This document shows, piece after piece, positions 1 through 15,728 of a DNA stretch of 15,728 bases. The notes beneath the pieces are model-generated. The model searched no databases. It had not been told where the DNA came from and saw only the letters and a program-made list of their open reading frames with translations. This DNA comes from Scenedesmus sp. ARA3. Taxonomy: Eukaryota > Chlorophyta > Chlorophyceae > Sphaeropleales > Scenedesmaceae. Every line of letters starts with the position of its first letter. Within the stretch, counting starts at the first letter, position 1. The stretch is taken from the NCBI GenBank assembly GCA_004335835.1, contig RWJK01001274.1:2386-18113 (forward strand), read 5' to 3'. Position numbers and translations under genes: made by a program.

Positions 1-1
1 G

Positions 2-67
2 CTGCAGGTGCTGCAGTCGCAGATGGAGGACATGCAGCTCATGCTGGGGCTGCTGCAGGAGGCATGA
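2..67 (+). CDS. 3' end of an unidentified plus-strand gene (partial)
   Basis: The frame starting at base 2 reads 21 codons and then TGA at 65-67. The peptide ends QMEDMQLMLGLLQEA. It is rich in Leu, Gln and Met with a heptad-like spacing, so a C-terminal amphipathic helix or coiled coil is likely. Codon choice (CTG, GTG, CTC, GAC, TCG) resembles the proven exons of the oxidase on the right and differs from the TGC/GCA-rich background that follows, which is the main reason for calling it coding. The rest of the gene lies left of the window. No family can be named from 21 residues. Frame 1 is also open here (Ala/Gly-rich) but looks like a composition artefact. If the call is right, this gene and the oxidase are convergent. 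Confidence 0.45.
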   Translation: MQVLQSQMEDMQLMLGLLQEA

Positions 68-182
68 CTGCTTTGCAGGACAGATAACAACCTTGGACAG
101 TGCTGGGTGTGGCGGCATGAATAACAGCTGCCAGCAGGATGGCAGGGCTGACAATGCTAGGTGCTGTGTGCCATGCTGTGTG

Positions 183-205
183 TTGCTGTGTGTGTGTGTG
201 TGTAT
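183..205 (+). repeat. (TG)n microsatellite
   Basis: A nearly pure TG run, ending in TATG, leads into GCACTGCTGCAG. It could also serve as the pyrimidine-containing stretch of a plus-strand acceptor whose AG is at 218-219. Confidence 0.7.
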
Positions 206-847
206 GTGCACTGCTGCAGCAGTCGGTTTGATGCTGTGCAGTGTGTCTCCCGGAAGAAGCTGATGGCAAGCAAGCCAGCTGCTGCGAGCAAAGCGCAGGT
301 TTGCTGTGTGCAATACAGCGGCGCCGTTCAGCTGGTGAACGGAAATGCGCAGCAGTGGCGTACGTATGAGCGAGTGTGTTGCATAATATGGGCCTGGTAC
401 TGCTAGGCACCGACTTCGGTTACATTCTGCAGACTCACGTAACAGTTGTTGCTGCTTCTTGTGTCTTGTTTTGGTGGGGTGTCGCCTGCAGAGGTCATGC
501 TGTTGGCACATACTATGCTGACACGTCATGCATTCTGGACAGGTTGCACGAAGAGATGCCAGCATGTTGCATGCATAGATGTGCTAGCTCCAGCAGACGT
601 TGCTGCCTCTTGCATACCGCTGTGAGCAGAGACCAACTAAACTATGCGAGGCAGTGCTGCTGTCGCAAACTCTTTCAAACGTGGCATAGGCGCTCGTTTA
701 GCTTTTTCGACCAGCATTGACAAACATCTCTGCATTGCTGTTCAAGGGAAGATGCGTGTGGAGGGGTCAGCTGAATCCCGGTGTGATTTCAATGCCCTTT
801 GGCATGGACAGATGTGGCTGCGCATGCGTGGCATCTCGCCTGCTGGC

Positions 848-1030
848 AAGGCCTGTGTGGCCTGCGCAGCGCACGTGTTGAAGATTGATGCGTGCCTAGC
901 TTGGCTCCATGTGTAGACATTGTGGCTTTTGCTGAAGCCTGGTGAGGCCTGTGTGGGCTGTGCAGCGCTGCCTGCAGGTGCTGCAGGGCGATGCATGCCT
1001 AGCTTGGCTCCATTGTGGCTTCTGCTGAAT
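848..1030. repeat. Imperfect tandem duplication, period about 96 bp
   Basis: The segment beginning GGCCTGTGTGG at about 850 recurs 96 bp later at about 946. Shared blocks include GCCTAGCTTGGCTCCAT and ATTGTGGCTT followed by TGCTGAA. The copies differ by small indels and substitutions. The duplication explains the internal repeat in the minus-strand open frame here, which is therefore unlikely to be a gene. Confidence 0.75.
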
Positions 1031-1514
1031 CTGCGTAGCTGCTTGCAGCAATGGTTTTTTTCAAACTGCCAACAACATGCCTGTGTTGTGCGCCCGCATT
1101 GACAGACGCCCAATACATAGTGTGGCGGTGCTGTCAGCCGCGGTGTTTTTGCCAAGGCAGATGCTGTGGCTCAAATAAACATCAAAAGTGGGGGCGGGCA
1201 CCACTGCACAAAGACAATGGTGCTGATATGCAAGCTAGCACCACCACTCTGCTGGGGGCACTTGGATCCTGCAGTGTGCATGTTGCCAGTGCCTTGTTGC
1301 AGTTTTGGGTGGGGGGTGCAGCTTGCATGATGCTCGGCTGAGGTGATTCGGCTCTGAATGCCTGCTGAAAGCTTGCCAACAGGAATAGGTTGAGGCATGC
1401 TGTTGTAGCTTCAGATCCCAGGAGTCATGCTGTGGCTGCTGGGAAGGGTTGGCATTTAGGGGTGTTTTTAATAGGGAGAAAGCGTTAGCATTGGGAGGGT
1501 TGCACCGCCAACAA

Positions 1515-1569
1515 AATGATGATGTTCAGCACTAGCCTGATGATGATGATGATAATGATGATGATGATC
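1515..1569. repeat. ATG/GAT trinucleotide microsatellite
   Basis: Repeats of ATG/GAT with one interrupting stretch (TTCAGCACTAGCC) and one TAATG variant. It makes poly-Met or poly-His in translated frames; neither looks like a real protein. Confidence 0.8.
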
Positions 1570-3964
1570 TACAGTGTTGGCGCAAGCCCACGCAGCGCGG
1601 CGCACTCCTTTGCATGGCTGACAGCCGCAGGTGCCGCCAGCGCAGGTGGGATGTGCACTGCCAAATCTGCGCGGGGTTGGCACTTGGTGTCATGTGGTTT
1701 ATGTGTTAGCAAGGATAGATCATCAGGTGTCAACGAACAGGAGGCTGTGCACATGTGGCCCAACCATGGCAAATGCCCAACTGGTGGCAAACTCCTTGGT
1801 GGCATGTGCAGGGCATCCTTACATAAGGCAGGTTCTCATTGCACATCATAACAGGACATGTACAGTTTGGAGCCATGGTCAGCAACATACGAGGCTATGG
1901 GGGTAGTATGGGTGCTGTACAGGTGCAGCTGGTTCGACTGTGTGGTTTGATTTTTCCTGCTAGAGCTGCTCAACTTGCCGCAGCACAGCATACAGCGTGG
2001 GCTGCTGTGGAACATTGTGGGTGGTGGCGTGTCTGATTGTGTCGCAAGGGGTTTTGGGCAAGGCTCGCTCATACCAGCATCATGCTGCATGCCTTGTCCA
2101 TGCTGCCGAAGGTATCAAGAACCATCTGCAGGGCTCAACAACAGAGTGGCAGTGACAGGAGCAGCAGGCTGATCTCGCATAATCCAGCAGCAGGGTTGCG
2201 CTGCGCTTGGTTGGTGCAGCATGGCGTCTGCGGCCAGAATCAGGGTTTCTGGTGTACAGGGCTGCGACCATTTCGGGTTTTCAATGGCACCAGCGGTGCC
2301 TGTGTGCGCGGCGGTTGGCATCAAAACAATAAGCGGGGTGCTCACTGCACTGGCGTGTTACTTCATGTCGTGTGTTAGTGCCATTGCTTGAGCACTCCTT
2401 CTGCTTGCGCCATCAATCTGCAAGAGTGTGGCACAGTATGGGGTGCGCTGCTGTTACGCTTGACGTTGATTGTGGTGGTGGTGCTGTGGTGCACGCAAAA
2501 CCCTCCGCCCCCGCCAAGTCTGACGCAGCAGCAGCACTTCGCACCATAGTTTCTGCAGAGCGTCTGATGTTCCCAGCTTACTTGCACTCTTGTTTGGTGG
2601 AGGAGACACACAGCATGACGTCACATTTTCAGTTTTGCCACGCGCGGCCCACTTCCACTTGTGCATGATCCAAGTGCATGCACCAACCACCCATGCCAAC
2701 CGCAACGCCCTTACTTCCTGTCACATTGGTGTGATCGACTCAGTATTGCACCTCACCAGCGAGCGGCGTGCGCCTCTGTGCATGCCACAGAACCACAAAA
2801 ACACAACATCTCCCTGGATGTGGGTGCTGCTAGGCATGCTGATCTGCTTTCTTGTTACGAACACCGTGAACGTACCGGTGAGTTTGTGAAGTGCCGGATG
2901 TAGCAGCATGTACCTCTGTTGAGCATCATTCACTCGCAGCAGGGACTTTGTATATGGGCCGGGGCGTGCATTCCATGCTAAATGTTGTTGTGGAGGATGC
3001 TGCATGCTCGCTTGAAGAGACCCCCAGAAGCGGTCTCTGCAGCGCTCAAGGTGACTGGTGAACACACACGCACACATGTTTGTTGCATGGATTTTGCCTC
3101 AGGCAGCAATGCACCCAGCAGCAGCTGGCTCCTGCTCTGCTTCAAACCACGGTGCGCAGCTGTGCCTTGCTGCTGATCGTGCACAGGGAGCCCTTATGCT
3201 GCCAAGGTGCAAAGCTGTACTGCAGTGCGTGTTGTGTGATCTGTGGTAGGAGGCGGCCTATCAGGGGTGGCTGGTTCTGCTCTTGGCGCTGTCCATAGCA
3301 CGGCATGATTGCCACACATAACAAACACTGCAGGGTTGACCGTCACACTTGTCGGGGCTGCCTTTCCGCTTGGCTTGGTGCGTCTCTCAGAGCCTGGGTT
3401 GCTGTGTTTGTCGCGTTGCGGGTGTGCAGTAGATTTGCAACTGTTTTGTGTGTGTGCTCCAGCTGTCTGCAGCCATGCGCATGGAACGCCACTGGTTGCG
3501 GCGTGCACTGCTGTCAAATGCATTAGAACGGCACATGGAGGCTTACCAACTGCCGACTTCCGACAAAACGAAGCAGGCACAATGTCGCAGGCAAGGCAGG
3601 GTGTTTGATGGCCTGGTGGCTGCTGACATTTGTGTTTTTTCTGTGTGTTTTCCCTCGTTTAGGAGCCGCTGATGGTCGGCAGCAGCACCCAGCTTGTGGG
3701 TTTAGCATTGCACAGCACGCGCAGCCCTGCTGCACTGTTTTTTGGCTTCGCTTGGTTGCGTGGAGCCCCTACTGCGCTCGCAGCGGACTCTGTGAGACGG
3801 TTGTTAAAGGTTGGGCCACTTGGTTGGATGGGTGTTGATCGCCATGTGGCCGTGCACGGCTGCAAGAACGCATGAACTGTTTTGATGGACAACGTGGATG
3901 CGCATGCTGCACGTGATCACTAGAACTTGTGGCTATGCTACAAACTGCATGCATGCGGTTGCAG

Positions 3965-4075
3965 GGCTTTTTCGTCGGCGTCCCAGCTGTGGGTTGTGAC
4001 TTCTTTGGCAGCTGGCAATCAAAGGAGGAGCCTACAATGGCTGCCATCGCATTGCATGGGAGGACCTTTGCATGA
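3965..4075 (+). CDS. Possible terminal exon of an unrecognised plus-strand gene
   Basis: A candidate acceptor (GCGGTTGCAG, AG at 3963-3964) is followed by an open frame of 36 codons ending in TGA at 4073-4075. The peptide starts GFFVGVPAVGCDFFGSWQS and ends HGRTFA, and is less Cys/His-biased than neighbouring frames. The first plus-strand TGTAA after it lies 439 nt downstream, a normal 3' UTR length for a green alga. The frame is also open for 17 codons upstream of the acceptor, so the exon start is uncertain. I do not recognise the peptide. Chance remains a serious alternative in this composition. Confidence 0.2.
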   Translation, partial: GFFVGVPAVGCDFFGSWQSKEEPTMAAIALHGRTFA

Positions 4076-4269
4076 CGAAAGCTTGGGTCGTCTGCTTGTA
4101 CAGAAAGATGAAGGCCAACTCATGGCTGCATCGCACGTGGTTGCAATGCCAGATGCACTGGTGGCCACATTGGAGGTTGCTTGAGCTCCAAAAGCAACTA
4201 GTGGAATGCAGCAGCGTTTGCCAGCCTGCTGGGAGGCGGCTGCCCAACACTGACCCCTGCTCTGAGGCG

Positions 4270-4290
4270 CTGCTGCTGCTGCTGCTGCTG
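4270..4290 (+). repeat. (CTG)7 tract on the plus strand
   Basis: Seven CTG units. Every long tract in the oxidase gene reads CAG on the plus strand, meaning CTG on the gene's sense strand. This one reads CTG on the plus strand, which fits transcription from the plus strand here if CTG is always on the sense strand. Confidence 0.8.
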
Positions 4291-4513
4291 TTGGCACCAA
4301 GACTGCTGCAGTATGCGCAGTGCATGCATACCCTAAGTGGGTCCTGCAGGAGCAAGTAGGGGTTTACCCCTAGTCTGTTTACATGCCGCACTTGTGGCGC
4401 TGATTGCTGTCTGCAGCTCCCGTTTTGCTGCTTTTCATTCTCGTGGCTGCAGGTGTTTTGGACTATGCAATAAAACGGCACCGTTAGTGCCGATCCGGTT
4501 TGGCTGGCCAAGA

Positions 4514-4518
4514 TGTAA
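4514..4518 (+). terminator. Candidate TGTAA polyadenylation signal
   Basis: TGTAA is the usual poly(A) signal of chlorophycean green algae. By eye this is the first occurrence on the plus strand after the stop at base 67. It sits at the place where the strand composition flips from G+T-rich to A+C-rich. Both facts fit the end of a plus-strand transcript, but the motif alone is short enough to arise by chance. Confidence 0.35.
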
Positions 4519-4530
4519 CACCCTCACTTT

Positions 4531-7500
4531 TTGAACACACCGTCGCTGCTATGGCTTTCAAAATGTGGTTGGTAACATACGTTGAAACAGAACAGCCCAA
4601 AGCTGACAGCGCACCATATGTGAGTACGCATTATGCTGCATACGCTTGCAATGATTGACCTGCATGCACGTTCCAACCCTTATATACCATGACTTGTGGT
4701 GGCAATGTTGGTGATGAGTCATCACTGATGACTGCAGCAACGAGGAACTCTGCCAGCAGTCCGTTCGTAGCCACTGTACACAATACAAAACACAGGTGCG
4801 CTACTAACAGCTTTGTAACCGACTTCATTGCCTTGTTACACGCCATGCTGGTGGCCTTCACATGTTGTTGTCTAGCAAGATGTTCAACGGTCTTTCAAGA
4901 AAAATCTAGCAGTCGACCTGGCAGTCTACCAGGCCTGCTCCACCTTAAATGGTGCCATAGACAACACGAAGCATCATGACATATGGCTCAACGGAGCCCT
5001 GCAGTCAAGGGCTGTCAGGGCTGGATGCTTCTTCTCAAAGCGGCATGTTAGGCTTTGCAACTCTGCAAGCGTGGTGCTGTTGACAGCTGTGCCACACCCT
5101 GGCAGCTGCAACAGCACGTCATGCCATGCCATGCCAAAGTGCGTTGAGGGGGTCTAAAAGCGCACAGAGCAATGTAAAGGAACCCTTCTTTTTAGCAATG
5201 CGACTGCTGCATCTGTCCGTGCGCGCATTAGCGCTGCTGCAGAAAAGCCAACAGCAACCTGCCATAGATGTGGCAGCTGTCAAGCGTCATGCCGCCATGC
5301 ACCAGCAGCTGTGCAGCACACTGCAAAATGAGGCTGCTGGCTGGGCCGCAAGTGCAGTATGCTGTGCAACACACCAGTACTAATACCACTAGTGCGCTTG
5401 TGCATGGTATGTAAACAGAGACATGTGGCAAGCCAGGAGCTGCCCCAAATCGTTTGGCAAGCCAGGAGCTGCCCCAAAACGTTTGGACTCTGGCAGAGAA
5501 AGGGTGGCTGAGCACCCCTGCACATTGAAGGCGGCAAAGCAGGCGTGTCTGCGGGCAGCAGCATCCTGCAGTCACAGATGTCATGTGGCTGGCTGCAGCA
5601 ACACGTGGCCAGCAGTGCTTTACAAACAGCACTGCCCAGAGCGCAGTTTGTGTGGCGGCCATGGCACCAACCTTCACCAAAACTCTGCATGCATGCATTA
5701 CACAACCAGCTGTGTTCATTTCAAGCGCTCCAAGGCTCCGCCAACAACACACAACTTTGAAGACAAGCTCAGTTCCTCACTGCAAAACAGAAATCTGACT
5801 ATCAGTTCTCCTCCCCGCAGACTGGATCGCTGGCTGGGCAGCCGTGCTGCGTTCACTTCCCTTGAGCAGTGGATGCAACACAATCCTTGCACGCTCACAC
5901 ACATCAAAGCCACGTTGTTCACTGCACAAGAAGCGCGGCTGTTGCGCACTACAGCTCTGCAGAGTGAGCCAGCAGCTGTGCATTGCAGTGCGTGTTGAAT
6001 GCGTGTGTGGGTCGTCCCAGCACATGATGCTGCTGTGGAGCCTGTTCCCAGGCTCATAAATGAGGCACAACAAGCGGCACACAGCAGTCTACCAAGTGCA
6101 TTTTGCAGCAACACAACACACACTGGTGACCTGCTGACGTGCAAGGTGGTTGAGGCCTTCTACCAAAGTCCACAAAGCGTAGGCATGCAGTCGAAGTCGC
6201 ATTCCTTTAACAATGAAGTTGCTAGTATCCTGCACATGCGTCTGGTGACCATGTCCTGTGCAGACACCAGCAACACAAGGTTTGTGTCAAGGATTCGCAT
6301 GTAAACTCACAACAGCAGACAAGAGTTGAGCAATCCATGTCATACGCAAACTGTCTGTCGTCACCAGCATTGTGCTGACGCAAAGCAAGCCGCAGCAGCC
6401 ACTGTCCGGCACCAAATGACGTGTTTGCAGAGTGCAGGCAGCCGCAGCGATGTGGTTTTCCAAAGCTCAATGCAACAAACTGTGGCGATGGGTTACTAGC
6501 ACACTGTGAGCATGACAGCGTCGGTGTTTCCTGCAAATCAACAGCACAGCAGCATAAAGTGTGGCGTGGCAACAGAAGACGATGCGTGGATGCAGCTGTC
6601 AGACAAAGCTGCAGGCGTAAACCATGTGCTGCATGCGCATTGCCAGACTGCCACCCGTGTTGATTGAAGAAACCATGTTGATTTTGCAAGCAACCATGCT
6701 GGTCGCTTGCAAAGTTTATCTGTGCCAGCAGAGGCGCGGGCTCACACAGCTTCACACCATGTCAGGTACTAAATATGCTACTAGTGCAGTTCAGCCATGC
6801 TGCTTGTGTGCAAAAAGCATGACAGCAACCATGCTGACTGCAGCACACGGGAACTTGCCCTATGCTTTCCTGCTGGCAGCTCTTTTGTGTGGCATGCAAG
6901 TGAAACTGCAGCAAACAACACTAGCATCAAAAGGGTTGAGCCACGCATACAGTGCAGTAGCAACCACGACCTCTGAAATGGCGTTGCTGGACAAGCATGG
7001 GGGCACTTGTGTATGACGTTGCAGCCGCACCTAGCAACCAGCACTGCTGCAGCAGGCTCTTGGGCTTCTGATGTGCGCACACCTAGCAGGATGCACCAGG
7101 TATCAGATGCACTGTGCAGCCAGACAACAGCTACACCAACCAGCAGAAAGCCACACAGTTCTTGCAGCACAACCCCTGAGACTGCACTGTGTTAGCATGT
7201 ACCTGTTCTGTGCTGCATCTGTGCACATGTTGAACATGCCTGAGCAGCATATGCCCAGTGCACACAGCCAGTAGTATCCATCAAAGTAGCAGAGAACACA
7301 ACCGTGCAGTTATTGATGCTGCGCAAACCATTCGCCAATTGCAGTCTCAGCCATCACGTGGCAGCTACACATTGGCAGGAGGCAGGCACAGGCAGAAGCT
7401 TTATGTGCTTTTTCAGACTGCAAACTCCATGAAGAAGGAGTGAAGCACGCCCTTTTGTGTGTGTAGCAAACGCACAGCGGTGCTGTAACAGCGCTCTGCA

Positions 7501-7959
7501 TGAAGGTGTTTAGACAAAAAGATGCTCAGCACATTGGGAGCACGGCCACCCCATTATGCAGGCACTTTTGTTGTCTGGGCTGATCACAGCATGCTGGGTT
7601 AGAGTGCCACATGCGTGCAAGTTGCGCCATGCACAACACCAGGAAGGCGACGACTGACACGAATCATGCAACTAGATGGCCAAGATGCTGCGGTTGACCG
7701 TATATCAAACCATCAAGAATGCAGCCAGCCGTCACAACAGGCCAGCTGCGCCACATGCGTGCAGGATCGCCGCAAAAACATCTTTGCATGCAAGCGCATC
7801 AGAAGAAAGTGGCATAGCACTCCCTCCTGTTGGGTTTTCCCGGCACCGCTTCGGGCGCCTGAGACACAAGGCAGCTCTTGGCAGCAAAGTACTCCTCAAT
7901 CTACAAGAAACAGCATGCAATGCGTACATGGTGACAGCCGGTGCGGCACCTGTGGTGCC
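4531..7959 (-). other. A+C-rich region downstream of the oxidase stop, no recognisable gene
   Basis: About 3.4 kb without a recognisable protein. The plus strand is low in G+T (22 of 60 at 5881-5940, 24 of 60 at 6301-6360, 21 of 60 at 7081-7140), the same bias as the oxidase introns seen from the plus strand. This suggests the minus strand is the sense strand and that at least part is the 3' UTR of the oxidase. Minus-strand TGTAA signals (TTACA on plus) were noticed at 5698-5702, 5620-5624 and 4836-4840; the nearest would imply a 3' UTR of about 2.3 kb. The longest frames (5423-5998 plus, 6222-6755 minus) are Cys/His/Gln-rich and match no family I know. Confidence 0.4.
5430..5487. repeat. 29-bp tandem repeat, two copies
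   Basis: AAGCCAGGAGCTGCCCCAAA begins copies at 5430 and 5459; the 29-bp units differ only near their 3' ends (TCGTTTGGC against ACGTTTGGA, counting from the last A). It lies in the region with no recognised gene. Confidence 0.85.
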
Positions 7960-15661
<7,702 letters not shown>

Positions 15662-15670
15662 CTGCAGGGC

Positions 15671-15672
<2 letters not shown>

Positions 15673-15728
<56 letters not shown>
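15673..15728 (-). repeat. CTG tract upstream of exon 1, running off the window
   Basis: At least 18 CAG units on the plus strand. On the sense strand the tract is followed by CGCCCTGCAG and exon 1 at 15661, so it sits in the intron that precedes exon 1. Confidence 0.9.

Larger units (their letters stand above)
68..4513 (+). other. Long G+T-rich region without a recognisable gene
   Basis: About 4.4 kb in which all six-frame peptides are Cys/His/Ala/Gln-rich, as expected from TGC/GCA-rich non-coding DNA. The plus strand is strongly enriched in G+T: by hand, 42 of 60 bases at 3361-3420, 39 of 60 at 3421-3480 and 36 of 60 at 4381-4440. Such keto enrichment is also seen on the sense strand of the oxidase introns, so the region is probably transcribed left to right. 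It holds a TG microsatellite, a 96-bp tandem duplication, a GAT microsatellite, a (CTG)7 tract and several pyrimidine-rich acceptor-like sites. It could be a very long 3' UTR, introns of an unrecognised gene, or decayed repeats. Confidence 0.5.

Noticed and set aside
742..1155. 137-codon minus-strand open frame with an internal peptide repeat
   Set aside because: The repeat is explained by the 96-bp DNA tandem duplication, and the composition is that of the background.
4711..4725. Near-palindrome GTGATGAGTCATCAC resembling an AP-1/GCN4-type site
   Set aside because: A single short palindrome with no nearby gene start; chance cannot be excluded.
5423..5998. 191-codon plus-strand open frame
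   Set aside because: It starts in a 29-bp tandem repeat, is Cys/His/Ala-rich, lies against the strand bias of the region and shows no known motif.

Overview
The window looks like nuclear DNA of a green alga (Chlorophyta, most likely Chlamydomonadales). The grounds are an intron-dense gene with GC-rich codons (GCC, CTG, AAC, ATC), GTGAG/GTGCG/GTAAG donors, TGCAG acceptors, many CAG/CTG tracts and a TGCA-rich non-coding background. I cannot name the species; a Haematococcus- or Chlamydomonas-like genome is a guess. There are no bacterial operons, no CRISPR array, and no RNA gene that I can recognise.

Right half (about 7,960-15,661, minus strand): one gene fills it, a CotA/bilirubin-oxidase-type multicopper oxidase. 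Sixteen exons could be placed by hand. Their lengths sum to 2,028 nt, which is 675 codons plus TGA, and every junction keeps the reading frame. All four copper-binding motifs are present in order: HVHG, WFHDH, HPIHMH and HCHLLEHEDNEMM. The amino terminus lies beyond the right edge, hidden behind a CAG tract.

The most unusual thing is the introns of this gene. At least six carry degraded copies (echoes) of the exon edge next to them, splice site included. The real splice site is always the copy nearest the exon body. Several echoes keep their reading frame, and one repeats the HPIHMH copper motif. In addition, the CTG-rich strand of five trinucleotide tracts sits directly upstream of five of the real acceptors, where a polypyrimidine tract would be expected. 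Together these suggest intron growth by tandem duplications that span exon-intron boundaries, which splicing tolerates.

Left half (1-7,959): no protein family could be recognised. The first 67 bases look like the end of a plus-strand coding region with a coiled-coil-like C terminus. From there to about 4.5 kb the plus strand is rich in G+T; beyond about 4.7 kb it is rich in A+C, as are the introns of the minus-strand oxidase. The switch coincides with the first plus-strand TGTAA (algal poly(A) signal) at 4,514. This is consistent with two convergent transcription units meeting near 4.5 kb. A spliced plus-strand gene ending at 4,075 is possible but weakly supported.
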